This document shows positions 8,019 to 16,684 of a stretch of 64,000 nt of DNA, piece after piece. The translations under genes and the position numbers were made by a program. The stretch is from an uncultured Lachnospiraceae bacterium (GTDB lineage Bacteria > Bacillota > Clostridia > Lachnospirales > Lachnospiraceae). Each line of letters opens with the position of its first letter. The stretch's first letter is position 1. The notes beneath the pieces were generated by a model. The model was not told the DNA's origin, did no database searches, and saw nothing but the letters and a program-made list of their open reading frames with translations. The stretch covers positions 62,001 through 126,000 of the forward strand of contig CAJTWM010000002.1 of NCBI GenBank assembly GCA_910579805.1. The letters are read 5' to 3'.

Positions 8019-9487
8019 TGAATTTTCATATACTTACGCTGTTTCCGGAAATGGTGGAAAAGGGTCTTAATACCAGCGTGATCGGCAAGGCAGTGGACAA
8101 AGGAAGGATCACGTTAAAGACGCATAATATCAGGGACTATACGACGGATAAACATAAAAAAGTCGACGACTATCCTTACGGCGGCGGAGCCGGAATGCTG
8201 ATGCAGGCGCAGCCGGTTTTCGACTGTTTTTCAGCTGTAAGGGAGGAAATTGAAAAAAGCGGCGGGAAAAGTCGCAGAGTCATCTATGTGACGCCGCAAG
8301 GAAAAAGGTTTTGCCAGTCTATGGCCGAGGAGTTTGCCCAAGAAGAAAACCTTGTGATTTTATGCGGACATTATGAAGGGATCGACGAGCGCGTATTGGA
8401 AGAGATTGTGACAGATGAGGTTTCCATAGGAGACTATGTGCTGACAGGAGGGGAACTTCCTGCGATGGTCATAACGGATGCGGTAGCCAGACTGGTGGAC
8501 GGGGTGTTGCATAACGCCGAGTCGGCTCATACGGAGACGTTTTATCACGATCTTTTGGAGTATCCGCAGTATTCCAGACCGGAAGAGTGGAAGGGGAAAA
8601 AGGTTCCTGAAGTACTTTTGTCGGGAGACCATAAGAAAATAGAGAGCTGGCGGCGGGAGCAGGCCGTTTCCCGCACCCAAAAAAGGCGTCCGGATCTGTA
8701 TGAAAAATATGAACGGTCTTCCAGATGCGAAGCTTATCTTTTGCAAAATAAGCTCCATCATATAGACATGCTGGAAACCATACGGAGAGGAAACGCGGAG
8801 ATTCTATATTTCGGAGAGGAAGGAGCGCTTCTATATGAAAAAAACAGCGGAGCGTATATGATCACCGCAAGGGATGAAGAAAGCGGAAAACGGATGATCT
8901 CCCATATCCTGCCGGAAGGAAGGGAGCGTCTGGAAGGCGTTTTTTCCGATTTCCCGGGAAATAGCAATAGGGAAGTAACGCTATTCGTTTCGCATCAGGA
9001 GTTTATGAACGATTTCCTGTGCAGGCAGTTTGGCCTTTTGGTAGAAATGGAATGTACACAGGCGGTATATACGAGAAAAGAGCCGTTGCCCGTGAAAAAG
9101 GGCATGGATATCAGAAAACTGGATGAACGTTTCCTGCCGGTTTTAAAAGAACATTATGATACCTATGTGGAAGAAGGATATGTGGAGGAGCGGTTAAAGG
9201 CCGGCGTGATGTATGGGATATTTGAAAGGGAAGATTTAGCGGGTTTTATCGGAACCCATAAGGAAGGCAGCATCGGTATGCTGGAGATCCTTGAAGCGTA
9301 CCGAAACAAGGGATATGCCAAAGCATTGGAATCTTTCTATATCAATCTGCATCTGAGAAACGGATGGACGCCCTTTTGCCAGATCAAAACGGGAAATGAA
9401 AGATCGTTTGGCCTGCAGAAAAGTCTGGCTCTGTATCCGGCGAAGGAGAAACTGTACTGGCTGGGAGCGGATGAGTCTCTTGTATGA
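8018..9487 (+). CDS. trmD: TrmD tRNA (guanine-37-N1)-methyltransferase fused to a GNAT-like acetyltransferase domain
   Basis: 490 residues, about twice the usual TrmD length. Residues 1-235 are a normal SPOUT-fold TrmD: MNFHILTLFPEM start, KVDDYPYGGGAGM, LCGHYEGIDERV, and the SAM-binding knot GDYVLTGGELPA. It methylates G37 of tRNAs to prevent +1 frameshifting. The following ~250 residues are not part of TrmD. Their end (LAGFIGTHKEGSIGMLEIL, YRNKGYAKALESFYI, NERSFGLQKSL) looks like a FR47/GNAT acyl-CoA-binding fold. The frame is continuous with no internal start having a good Shine-Dalgarno, so I call it a true fusion. The function of the second half is unknown. Confidence 0.9.
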   Translation: MNFHILTLFPEMVEKGLNTSVIGKAVDKGRITLKTHNIRDYTTDKHKKVDDYPYGGGAGMLMQAQPVFDCFSAVREEIEKSGGKSRRVIYVTPQGKRFCQSMAEEFAQEENLVILCGHYEGIDERVLEEIVTDEVSIGDYVLTGGELPAMVITDAVARLVDGVLHNAESAHTETFYHDLLEYPQYSRPEEWKGKKVPEVLLSGDHKKIESWRREQAVSRTQKRRPDLYEKYERSSRCEAYLLQNKLHHIDMLETIRRGNAEILYFGEEGALLYEKNSGAYMITARDEESGKRMISHILPEGRERLEGVFSDFPGNSNREVTLFVSHQEFMNDFLCRQFGLLVEMECTQAVYTRKEPLPVKKGMDIRKLDERFLPVLKEHYDTYVEEGYVEERLKAGVMYGIFEREDLAGFIGTHKEGSIGMLEILEAYRNKGYAKALESFYINLHLRNGWTPFCQIKTGNERSFGLQKSLALYPAKEKLYWLGADESLV

Positions 9488-9575
9488 CGGGAGAATGGCG
9501 CAGGACCGGATATACAGAATATCCGCAGAAACGGATGTAGAATGTCGCAAAGGTCGCAAAATGTACGAAATATAC

Positions 9576-9604
9576 TTGCAATTTAAGGAAAGGTATGCTA
9601 CACT
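9576..9604 (+). promoter_or_regulatory. Extended -10 promoter for rplS
   Basis: TTGCAA (9576-9581), 17-bp spacer, TACACT (9599-9604) preceded by TG at 9596-9597. It leaves a leader of roughly 110 nt before rplS. That leader could hold an L19 autoregulatory structure, but I could not fold one with confidence. Confidence 0.6.
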
Positions 9605-9717
9605 AAAACACGTTGTGAAAATAGATGTTCCGCTGTTACTGTTATGTATTATGGATATGGCAACGATAGAGTAAAATACAGGTATTAAGAACATCCAAAG
9701 CTTAAGGAGGAGACACA

Positions 9718-10065
9718 ATGAACGATATTATCAAAAGTATTGAAGACGAGCAGTTAAAAGAATCTGTACCGGAGTTTAACGTAGGCGATACGGTTAAAGT
9801 ATACGGTAAGATCAAAGAAGGAAACCGTGAAAGAATCCAGATCTTTGAAGGCGTTGTCCTTAAAAAACAGGGCGGCAGCAACAGAGCGACCTTTACGGTA
9901 AGAAAAAATTCTAACGGGATCGGCGTAGAAAAAACATGGCCGTTACATTCTCCCAACGTTGAAAAAGTAGAAGTAGTGAGAGCCGGTAAAGTAAGAAGAG
10001 CGAAACTGAACTACTTAAGAGACCGTGTTGGTAAGAAGGCAAAAGTAAAAGAATTAATGAAATAA
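9718..10065 (+). CDS. rplS: 50S ribosomal protein L19
   Basis: 115 residues, standard L19, with GDTVKVYGKIKEG, ERIQIFEGVVL, and a basic C-terminus VRRAKLNYLRDRVGKKAKV. It sits at the 30S-50S interface. The Shine-Dalgarno AAGGAGGAG is 6 bases from ATG. It follows trmD in the conserved order but has its own promoter (9576) and terminator (10076). Confidence 0.98.
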   Translation: MNDIIKSIEDEQLKESVPEFNVGDTVKVYGKIKEGNRERIQIFEGVVLKKQGGSNRATFTVRKNSNGIGVEKTWPLHSPNVEKVEVVRAGKVRRAKLNYLRDRVGKKAKVKELMK

Positions 10066-10075
10066 GAAAAGAGAG

Positions 10076-10108
10076 GGACGATTGCTTTTGTAATTGTCCT
10101 TTTTTCTT
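10076..10108 (+). terminator. rplS terminator
   Basis: GGACGATT (10076-10083) pairs with AATTGTCC (10092-10099) with one G-T pair, followed by TTTTTTCTTTT. Confidence 0.85.
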
Positions 10109-10124
10109 TTCGCGGACTTAAAAA

Positions 10125-10135
10125 TGTGGTATACT
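10125..10135 (+). promoter_or_regulatory. Extended -10 promoter for lepB
   Basis: TATACT (10130-10135) preceded by TG and one base. The -35 region (TTTTCG) is weak, as often with extended -10 promoters. It lies just after the rplS terminator and 30 bases before lepB. Confidence 0.5.
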
Positions 10136-10164
10136 TCGGATAGCATATAAAAGAGGTATGAGAG

Positions 10165-10749
10165 ATGGGGAAACACAAAGGTTTAAGCTTTTACAAACGA
10201 AAGAAGAAAGTAAGTTCCAATCTGGTAAAAGAGATCTTTAGCTGGATCTTCGGGATTTTGACCAGCATTTTTCTTGCCTATGTGATCGTATTCTGCGTAG
10301 GAATGACTACCAGTGTGATCGGCGTGTCCATGGAACCCGGTTTATATAACGGGCAGACGATCTTTGTCAACCGTTTTGTATACCGTCTCTTGACGCCTAA
10401 GACGGGAGACGTGGTGGTTTTTCTGCCGAACGGAAATCAGAATTCCCATTATTACATAAAAAGAGTGGCTGCGGGTCCGGGAGATAAGGTGCAGATCATA
10501 AACGGCGCTCTTTATGTAAACGGCGAAAGTGCGGAAACAGGGGAAGACTATGATAAGATGGCGGACTCCGGTATCGCGGTCAATGAGATCACCCTGCAGA
10601 ACGGAGAGTATTTTGTTCTCGGGGATAACCGTAACAACAGCGAGGACAGCCGTTCCGCCAATATCGGCGTGGTGAATGAAAAGGATATTATAGGAAAAGC
10701 ATGGTTTCACTTGTCCGGCGGGGGAGACGGGATCGGATTTATTAAGTAA
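10165..10749 (+). CDS. lepB: Type I signal peptidase (first copy)
   Basis: 194 residues. A basic N-terminus is followed by one membrane span (about 25-48) and an extracytoplasmic S26 peptidase domain. The Ser-Lys dyad is visible: S55 in GVSMEPGL and K99 in YYIKRVAAGPGD. Box E is GDNRNNSEDSR. It cleaves signal peptides from Sec substrates. Short Gram-positive type with a single TM. A second, different lepB lies 0.9 kb downstream, flanking rbgA. Confidence 0.93.
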   Translation: MGKHKGLSFYKRKKKVSSNLVKEIFSWIFGILTSIFLAYVIVFCVGMTTSVIGVSMEPGLYNGQTIFVNRFVYRLLTPKTGDVVVFLPNGNQNSHYYIKRVAAGPGDKVQIINGALYVNGESAETGEDYDKMADSGIAVNEITLQNGEYFVLGDNRNNSEDSRSANIGVVNEKDIIGKAWFHLSGGGDGIGFIK

Positions 10750-10798
10750 GGCAGGACGGCCCCGCATGTGCGACAAAGTACGCCTTGCAAACTGGATA

Positions 10799-10829
10799 GT
10801 GCGCTGAGCCGCGCAGAAATGAGGGAAAT
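10799..10829 (+). repeat. Hairpin plus Shine-Dalgarno module before rbgA (divergent family member)
   Basis: A short GC hairpin TGCGC-N6-GCGCA (10800-10815) is followed by GAAATGAGGG and the rbgA ATG. It resembles the module before dut (32445-32475), where TGCGCG-N6-CGCGCA is followed by GATGGGAG. It is the weakest member of the family. Confidence 0.45.
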
Positions 10830-11693
10830 ATGAATTATCAGTGGTATCCCGGTCATATGACGAAAGCCAAGAGGATGATGCAGGAAAACATCAAACTGAT
10901 CGATCTGGTGATCGAGCTTGTAGACGCAAGGATTCCTTTGAGCAGCCGTAATCCGGATATAGACGAACTTGGAAAGAATAAAGCAAGGGTGATCCTTTTG
11001 AACAAGTCAGACCTTGCGGACGGAAGATGGAACAAGAAGTGGATAGAATATTTTACGGAAAAGGGGTTTCATGTGCTGGAGATCAATTCCAAAACGGGCT
11101 CCGGGATCAAGGCGATTCAGGGCGTTGTACAGAGCGCCTGTAAAGAAAAAATAGAACGGGATAAAAAGAGGGGGATTCTAAACCGTCCGGTACGGGCAAT
11201 GGTGGTGGGGATTCCTAATGTGGGAAAGTCTACCTTTATCAATTCCTTTGCAGGGAAGGCGTGTACGAAGACCGGAAATAAGCCGGGAGTTACAAAGGGA
11301 AAGCAATGGATCAGGCTGAATAAAGGATTAGAACTTTTGGATACGCCCGGGATCTTGTGGCCAAAATTCGAAGACCAGAACGTAGGTATGAAGCTGGCAT
11401 TTATCGGGTCTATGAACGACGAGATCCTTCATATGGATGAACTTTCGTCAAATTTGATCAGGTTTTTGTCGGAACATTATCAGGGGGTTCTAAAGGAACG
11501 TTATCTGATCGAAGAGACGGGAGAAGCATATGAGATGCTGGAACGGATCTGTATCGGAAGGCGGTGCTTCAAGAAGGGAGAGATTCCCGATCTGGAAAAG
11601 GCTGCCGCTATTGTTATGGAAGATTTCAGAAGCGGAAAATTAGGGAAGATCACATTAGAGTTTCCGGAAGGGATGAAGGAACAAAATGAATAA
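10830..11693 (+). CDS. rbgA: RbgA/YlqF ribosome biogenesis GTPase
   Basis: 287 residues. Circularly permuted GTPase: G4 (NKSD, 58-61) comes before G1 (GIPNVGKST, about 127-135) and G3 (DTPG, 171-174). N-terminal MNYQWYPGHMTKAKR is diagnostic. The C-terminal helical domain (190-287) is the ANTAR-like RNA-binding part. It is required for late 50S assembly. It overlaps the second lepB by 8 bases, and the gene order matches other Firmicutes. Confidence 0.95.
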   Translation: MNYQWYPGHMTKAKRMMQENIKLIDLVIELVDARIPLSSRNPDIDELGKNKARVILLNKSDLADGRWNKKWIEYFTEKGFHVLEINSKTGSGIKAIQGVVQSACKEKIERDKKRGILNRPVRAMVVGIPNVGKSTFINSFAGKACTKTGNKPGVTKGKQWIRLNKGLELLDTPGILWPKFEDQNVGMKLAFIGSMNDEILHMDELSSNLIRFLSEHYQGVLKERYLIEETGEAYEMLERICIGRRCFKKGEIPDLEKAAAIVMEDFRSGKLGKITLEFPEGMKEQNE

Positions 11694-12225
11694 AGCGTTA
11701 AAAGAAATACTTAGCACGAGCGTTTATCTGCTCATCGTATTGTGTCTCACATGGCTCTGTATCACTTATGTGGGACAGCGCACACAGGTGAGCGGCAGTT
11801 CAATGGAAAATATGTTAAGCCACGGAGATAACCTGATCGTGGATAAGATCACTTATCGGTTCAAGGCGCCCCAGAGATTTGATATTATTGTCTTCCCCTT
11901 TGAGTATGAAGAGGATACTTATTATATCAAGAGGATCATCGGGCTGCCCGGTGAGACGGTGCGTATCGATACGGAAGGGAATATTTATATTGATGAAGAA
12001 TTGCTGGAAGAATCTTACGGAAGGGCGGTGATCGCCGATCCGGGAAGAGCGGCGGAAGGAATTACTTTAGGAGCGGACGAATATTTTGTATTGGGGGATA
12101 ACCGTAACGACAGCGTGGACAGCAGGACCGAAGTGGTAGGGAACATCAAAAAAGAAAACATCGTTGGCCGCGCATGGATCAGAATTTGGCCGTTTTCCAA
12201 ATTCGGCGTTTTGAAGCATCAGTGA
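11686..12225 (+). CDS. lepB: Type I signal peptidase (second copy)
   Basis: 179 residues. One N-terminal TM (about 10-28), then the S26 catalytic domain with S39 in GSSMENML and K82 in YYIKRIIGLPGE; box E is GDNRNDSVDSR. It differs enough from the copy at 10165 to be a distinct paralogue, not a recent duplication. It starts inside the end of rbgA (8-base overlap), so it is co-translated with it. Confidence 0.93.
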   Translation: MNKALKEILSTSVYLLIVLCLTWLCITYVGQRTQVSGSSMENMLSHGDNLIVDKITYRFKAPQRFDIIVFPFEYEEDTYYIKRIIGLPGETVRIDTEGNIYIDEELLEESYGRAVIADPGRAAEGITLGADEYFVLGDNRNDSVDSRTEVVGNIKKENIVGRAWIRIWPFSKFGVLKHQ

Positions 12226-12265
12226 CCGAATGTGGAAAGGCGTCTTACAGGGGCGAAGGAGTAGG

Positions 12266-13024
12266 ATGGAAACAAAGATAAGCGAAATAAAACAACTTTT
12301 TCAGGCAGCAAAAGAAAGCGAGCTGCCTGAATTGATCCGGGAATACAAAACAGATATGAGAAGCGGCGTTAAGGCGCTTGTTTCCAAAGCGGAGAAACGG
12401 ATCGCTGCATTAGAAAAAGAAAAGCAGCGGACGGAAAGTTTAAAAGTATATGAAAAAGAATACGCGCCGTTCGGTTATGTATGCGGGATAGATGAGGCAG
12501 GGCGGGGCCCGTTAGCGGGGCCGGTAGTAGCGGGAGCGGTGATTCTTCCAAAGGACTGTCAGATCTTATATCTGAACGATTCCAAGCAGTTGTCGGAGAA
12601 GAAAAGAGAAGAACTTTACGATGTGATCATGGAGAACGCAATTTCCTGCGGGATCGGCTATGCATCGGCAGAGAGGATCGACGAGATCAATATTTTGCAG
12701 GCAACTTATGAAGCAATGCGGGAAGCCGTTAGTAAATTAAGCATTTCACCCGATATATTATTAAATGATGCGGTGACGATCCCAAAGATCACGATAAGGC
12801 AGGTGCCGATCATAAAAGGAGATGCGAAAAGTGTGTCTATTGCAGCGGCAAGCATTATTGCCAAAGTGACGAGAGACAGGCTGATGATGGAATATGACAA
12901 AGTATTTCCCGAATATGGTTTTGCCTCCAATAAAGGTTACGGAGCGCAGGCGCATATCGAAGCGTTAAAAAAATTCGGACCGACGCCGATCCACAGAAAA
13001 ACATTCATTAAAAATTTTGTTTAA
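12266..13024 (+). CDS. rnhB: Ribonuclease HII
   Basis: 252 residues, with the ~65-residue N-terminal extension seen in Bacillus-type RNase HII. Catalytic core: GIDEAGRGPLAGPV with D76 and E77, then AAASIIAKVTRDR and SNKGYGAQAH. It removes ribonucleotides and RNA from DNA-RNA hybrids. I chose ATG 12266, which has GAAGGAG about 5 bases upstream; the in-frame ATG at 12230 lacks a site. It is the last of the lepB-rbgA-lepB-rnhB run. Confidence 0.95.
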   Translation: METKISEIKQLFQAAKESELPELIREYKTDMRSGVKALVSKAEKRIAALEKEKQRTESLKVYEKEYAPFGYVCGIDEAGRGPLAGPVVAGAVILPKDCQILYLNDSKQLSEKKREELYDVIMENAISCGIGYASAERIDEINILQATYEAMREAVSKLSISPDILLNDAVTIPKITIRQVPIIKGDAKSVSIAAASIIAKVTRDRLMMEYDKVFPEYGFASNKGYGAQAHIEALKKFGPTPIHRKTFIKNFV

Positions 13025-13050
13025 CTTAGCGGGGTAAAGGAAGGTTCAAG

Positions 13051-14739
13051 ATGTCATTTAATTTGTCAAATTTTTTTCAGCTTCACGGAAACGCCAATGC
13101 GGTAAACACGCAGGGGAACGGGAATGTTTCGGTTCCTGCAAATGCGGTTAACATAAATAGCAGTATGTCGGCAAAATTACTGTCCCTGTATCCCGGACAG
13201 ACGATACAGGGAGAAGTGGTAAGCACGCAGGGAAATCAGGTGCAGCTCCTGCTTGGAAACGAAATGATGCTGAACGCTGCTTTGGACAGTCAGATCGGTA
13301 TCAATATCGGGCAGCTTATGAGCTTTCAGGTAAAAAGCAATACCGGTTCCCTGCTTTCTTTAGTCCCCCTTTCCATCAATCTGACGATGGATGAGAGCGT
13401 GATGAAAGCGTTGAACGAAGCAAGCCTTCCGGTAACGGATAAGACGGTGGAAATGGTCAATACTCTTATGAAAGAAGGGATGCCCATTGACAAAGAAACG
13501 CTTCTGAACGTAAATAAAGAACTGATGGCATTTCCGGATACGGATGTGGAAACGATCGTGCAGATGGAACGGATGAAACTGCCTATTACACCGGAGAACA
13601 TAGAACAGTTTGAAGCTTATAAAAATTGCAGCCATAAGCTGTCGGACGGGATCATGGAGATCAGCGGGCAGATCGGGGAGTTATTGGGCAATGCGGACCA
13701 GACGAAAGAAACCGCGGATCTTTTCAGACAGCTCCTTCATTTTATTGCGGGAGAGGGGCAGGAAGGCGTGGTTTTAAAACAAGCGGGAGAAACGTCCGGT
13801 ATGGAAGAGGGGCAGGTAGTTTTAAAAGACGGCCCTTCAGGAGAAAAAACGGAAGTTTTTCAGCCAGTGTTAAAAGAGACGCCGCAAGGGGAAGAGGGCG
13901 GCACGCCGGTAAAAACAGAAAATCCGGAAGGGAAGGAAACCCTGACAAAGGCGGAGGTAAGGGAATTTGCCTCGTTATTAAAGGAATTAGGGATCGGGGA
14001 AGAAAAGATAAGTTTATATGAAAAAGGACAGATAGATACCAGACAATTGTTATCGATCCTCCAGCATGAGAATTTTGACGAGGGAGATTTATCCAAGCTG
14101 TTTCATTCCAAAGAATTTGCAAAGCTGTTTACCGGAGAGCTTACGGAACAATTGCTTTTGAAACCGGCTCAGGTTACGAAGGAAGCAATGGAAGAGTATT
14201 ATAACAATTTGAAAAATCAGACCTCCAAACTGATGCAGATCTTGGAAAATGCAGGAAAAGCGGATGTCCCGGCGGCCAAGTCTTTACAGAATATCAATCA
14301 GAACGTGGACTTTTTAAACCAGTTGAACCAAATGTTTACTTATGTACAGATTCCGCTTAAGATGGCGGGGGACGCCGCTCATGGGGAATTGTATGTTTAT
14401 ACCAACAAAAAGAATCTTGCGAAAAAGGACGGCAACGTAAGCGCTCTTTTACATTTGGATATGCCTCATCTGGGAATGCTGGATGTGTATGTGGCGATGC
14501 AGAAGGAAAGGGTCAGTACAAAGTTCTATCTGCAGGAGGAGTCTATGATAGGTTTTCTGGAGGAACATATGCCGATTTTGACAGAGCGTCTTGAAAAGAG
14601 AGGATACCAGACTAACGCAGAGGTCGTGTTGAAAGAAAAGCGGGAGCAGGGCAGTGTGATGGAAGAAATGATAAAAAAAGATAAAAACGTATCGGAGGCG
14701 AAGATGATCGCCACAAGATCTTTTGACGTCAGAGCTTAG
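13051..14739 (+). CDS. YlqG-like protein with FliK-type C-terminal domain
   Basis: 562 residues, with no signal peptide or membrane span. The N-terminal third is Asn/Gln/Ser-rich and adhesin-like. The middle (about 230-330) is a Glu/Lys/Gly-rich linker. The C-terminus (about 425-530: FTYVQIPLKM, GELYVYTNKKNL, LLHLDMPHLGMLDVYVAMQ) matches the hook-length-control (Flg_hook) domain. In Bacillus, ylqG-ylqH follow rnhB, and this pair has the same order and position. No flagellar genes are near, so a role in flagellar hook control is only an inference from the domain. Confidence 0.7.
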   Translation: MSFNLSNFFQLHGNANAVNTQGNGNVSVPANAVNINSSMSAKLLSLYPGQTIQGEVVSTQGNQVQLLLGNEMMLNAALDSQIGINIGQLMSFQVKSNTGSLLSLVPLSINLTMDESVMKALNEASLPVTDKTVEMVNTLMKEGMPIDKETLLNVNKELMAFPDTDVETIVQMERMKLPITPENIEQFEAYKNCSHKLSDGIMEISGQIGELLGNADQTKETADLFRQLLHFIAGEGQEGVVLKQAGETSGMEEGQVVLKDGPSGEKTEVFQPVLKETPQGEEGGTPVKTENPEGKETLTKAEVREFASLLKELGIGEEKISLYEKGQIDTRQLLSILQHENFDEGDLSKLFHSKEFAKLFTGELTEQLLLKPAQVTKEAMEEYYNNLKNQTSKLMQILENAGKADVPAAKSLQNINQNVDFLNQLNQMFTYVQIPLKMAGDAAHGELYVYTNKKNLAKKDGNVSALLHLDMPHLGMLDVYVAMQKERVSTKFYLQEESMIGFLEEHMPILTERLEKRGYQTNAEVVLKEKREQGSVMEEMIKKDKNVSEAKMIATRSFDVRA

Positions 14740-14819
14740 GACCGTTTTAAATTGGGATTTGCTCTAAGGCAGGGGAACTGTCGGAATATCAGCGGCGGTA
14801 CATGGGAGGAGATGGGCGG

Positions 14820-15113
14820 ATGATACAAAATAAAAGGAAACCGGAGAAGCCGAAACAGGCGATTGCACTGGAATATGATCCGGATGAAGCGGCGCCCAAA
14901 GTCATTGCGTCGGGAAAAGGGCAGTTAGCGGAGAGGATCATCGAAAGGGCGAAGGAATCGGATGTGCCGGTACACAGGGACGATAAGCTGGCGGATACCC
15001 TTTCCAGACTGGAGATCGGGGATGCAATTCCCCCCGAACTGTATGAGGTAGTGGCAGAGATTTTGGTATTTGTGGACGCTATGGATAAAATAAGGAGCAA
15101 ACTGAATAAATAG
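14820..15113 (+). CDS. YlqH/FlhX: orphan FlhB C-terminal-like protein
   Basis: 97 residues corresponding only to the cytoplasmic autocleavage domain of FlhB/YscU export-switch proteins. It has AIALEYDPDEAAPKVIASGKG, in which the usual NPTH-type cleavage motif is not visible, then DDKLADTLSRLEIGDAIPPELYEVVAEILVFV. It lacks the four membrane spans of FlhB. Start taken at ATG 14820 after GGGCGG; an ATG at 14802 is also possible. It is paired with the FliK-like gene upstream, the natural partner of FlhB in substrate switching. Confidence 0.8.
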   Translation: MIQNKRKPEKPKQAIALEYDPDEAAPKVIASGKGQLAERIIERAKESDVPVHRDDKLADTLSRLEIGDAIPPELYEVVAEILVFVDAMDKIRSKLNK

Positions 15114-15240
15114 CGTTTGGACGACGTAAAAAACAGCGTAAAAACCGGTCCGGACGGGTAGGTTATGAGAGCTGCAAAAATAAGAGTAGAGAGAAATGTT
15201 TTAGGGAAGGAGCAGGAGAGGGAAAGGATTATAAGACGGG

Positions 15241-15591
15241 ATGAACCGCAGGAAAGTAGGAACGGAGAAGGAACAGACTGCAGCAGCATATCTGCGGCAG
15301 CAGGGGATGCGCATTGTAGAAATGAACTACCGCTACAAGCAGGGAGAAATAGATATTATCGGCTGGGAGTCCGGATATCTTACGTTTGTAGAGGTAAAAT
15401 ACCGGAAAGATGAGCGGATGGGAATGCCGGAAGAGGCCGTGCATATATATAAGCAGAGGAAGATATGTACCGGGGCAAAGGTTTATTGTTATCTGCACGG
15501 TATGGGGGCGGACTGTCCCGTTCGTTTTGACGTAGTCGCGATAAGCGGCGAACGGATCAGATGGTACCGGAACGCATTTTATATGAGCTGA
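15241..15591 (+). CDS. YraN/UPF0102 family nuclease-like protein
   Basis: 116 residues. The family motifs GEIDIIGWE and TFVEVKYR form the D-ExK core of a restriction-endonuclease-like fold. It is found near rnhB in many genomes, and a DNA repair or recombination role is suspected from context, not proven. Start ATG 15241 follows AGGATTATAAGACGGG. The 127-bp gap upstream (15114-15240) contains no convincing gene. Confidence 0.88.
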   Translation: MNRRKVGTEKEQTAAAYLRQQGMRIVEMNYRYKQGEIDIIGWESGYLTFVEVKYRKDERMGMPEEAVHIYKQRKICTGAKVYCYLHGMGADCPVRFDVVAISGERIRWYRNAFYMS

Positions 15592-15622
15592 AACAACAAA
15601 GGGAAAGGATAGGTCTGCAGTT

Positions 15623-16456
15623 ATGGTAAGATGTGGAGAAGATAGGGTATTAGAAGAAAAGGAAAAAAACGGTATCCGCTATTTAAGCTTTCCGGCGCTG
15701 GAAAAGACGGGAGCGGTTAAACAGTTGTTTTCCACAAGGGCCGGCGGCGTCAGCGAAGGTATGTTTTCTACGATGAATTTTAGCTTTACAAGGGGCGACA
15801 AGAAGGAACATGTGCTTGAGAATTACAGAAGGATCGCGGAGATCTTGCATTGCAGTCTTGAAGATTTTGTATGTGCGGATCAGACCCATACTACCAATAT
15901 CCGGGTAGTAGGAAACGGTGATAGGGGAAAAGGGGTAGTAAGGCAAAAAGACTATGCGGACATCGACGGGCTTGTCACAAATGAGAAAGGGATCGTATTG
16001 GTGACTTTTTTTGCAGACTGCGTGCCTTTGTACTTTGTAGATCCGGTGAGAAAGGCGATCGGCCTTTCCCATTCCGGCTGGCGGGGGACGGTAAACCGCA
16101 TGGGAGAAAAAACGATAGAAAAGATGGAAGAAGTTTATGGCAGCAGGCGGGAGGAACTTGTGGCTGCTATCGGGCCTTCTATTTGTATGTCCTGCTATGA
16201 AGTCGGGGAAGACGTGGCGGAAGAGTTTAAAAAAGCGTTTCCGAAGCAGGAAGAAATATTAAAGAAGAAGCAAAACGGGAAATATCTTTTGGATCTTTGG
16301 AGCGCCAACTACCGTATTCTGGTAAATGCCGGCGTAAAGCCGGAAAACATAAGCGTTACGGATATCTGTACCTGTTGTAACGGCGACGAGTTGTTTTCGC
16401 ACCGGAAAAGTATGGGGAAGAGAGGAAATCTAGGGGCATTTTTAGGGCTTTTGTAG
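15623..16456 (+). CDS. pgeF: Peptidoglycan editing factor PgeF (YfiH/YlmD, multicopper-oxidase-like laccase fold)
   Basis: 277 residues. Conserved elements are STRAGGVSEGMFSTMNFS, the ADQTHTTNI loop (His), FADCVPLYFVDPV (Cys), GLSHSGWRGTV (His) and CTCCNGDELFSHR near the C-terminus, which together bind metal. The family has been annotated as polyphenol oxidase; work in E. coli points to removal of wrong amino acids from peptidoglycan precursors. It follows yraN by 31 bases, probably in one operon. Confidence 0.9.
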   Translation: MVRCGEDRVLEEKEKNGIRYLSFPALEKTGAVKQLFSTRAGGVSEGMFSTMNFSFTRGDKKEHVLENYRRIAEILHCSLEDFVCADQTHTTNIRVVGNGDRGKGVVRQKDYADIDGLVTNEKGIVLVTFFADCVPLYFVDPVRKAIGLSHSGWRGTVNRMGEKTIEKMEEVYGSRREELVAAIGPSICMSCYEVGEDVAEEFKKAFPKQEEILKKKQNGKYLLDLWSANYRILVNAGVKPENISVTDICTCCNGDELFSHRKSMGKRGNLGAFLGLL

Positions 16457-16466
16457 AAGTATGCCT

Positions 16467-16490
16467 GCGGAAGCGGGCAGATGGGAGTTA
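16467..16490 (+). repeat. Hairpin plus Shine-Dalgarno repeat module
   Basis: TGCCTGC-GGAA-GCGGGCA (imperfect stem) followed by GATGGGAGTTAGC and a GTG start at 16493. This copy supplies the ribosome-binding site of the 60-residue Cys-rich gene. Same family as the module before 16767. Confidence 0.6.
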
Positions 16491-16492
16491 GC

Positions 16493-16675
16493 GTGAAAAC
16501 CAGTACAAATTGTGAAAATTGTATCAATTATGTTTACGATGAAGATTATGAGTGCTATACTTGTCTCATAAATTTGGATGAAGACGAGATGGGGCGTTTT
16601 TTACAGAATACGTTTTTTGACTGTCCTTATTACAGATCTGACGATGAATATGCGGTAGTCAGAAAGCAAATGTAA
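16493..16675 (+). CDS. Small Cys-rich, acidic protein (DUF6472-like)
   Basis: 60 residues from the GTG at 16493, which lies 5 bases after GGGAG; an ATG at 16481 would overlap the Shine-Dalgarno. It has a C-x2-C...C...C pattern (NCENC, YECYTC, FDCPYY) and many Asp/Glu residues, suggesting a small metal-binding or disulfide-stabilised domain. I recall similar short proteins in Lachnospiraceae as DUF6472, but this is from memory. Function unknown. Confidence 0.7.
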   Translation: MKTSTNCENCINYVYDEDYECYTCLINLDEDEMGRFLQNTFFDCPYYRSDDEYAVVRKQM

Positions 16676-16684
16676 TTTTTATAG

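Noticed and set aside
9396..9674. Plus-strand ORF of 92 codons spanning the trmD 3' end and the rplS leader
   Set aside because: Mostly in another frame of the TrmD-GNAT gene and runs through the rplS promoter; no Shine-Dalgarno.
9605..9717. L19 autoregulatory leader upstream of rplS
   Set aside because: The leader length fits, but I could not identify a conserved structure by eye.
15165..15413. 82-codon ORF before yraN
   Set aside because: Overlaps yraN in another frame; composition Arg/Glu-rich, no family.
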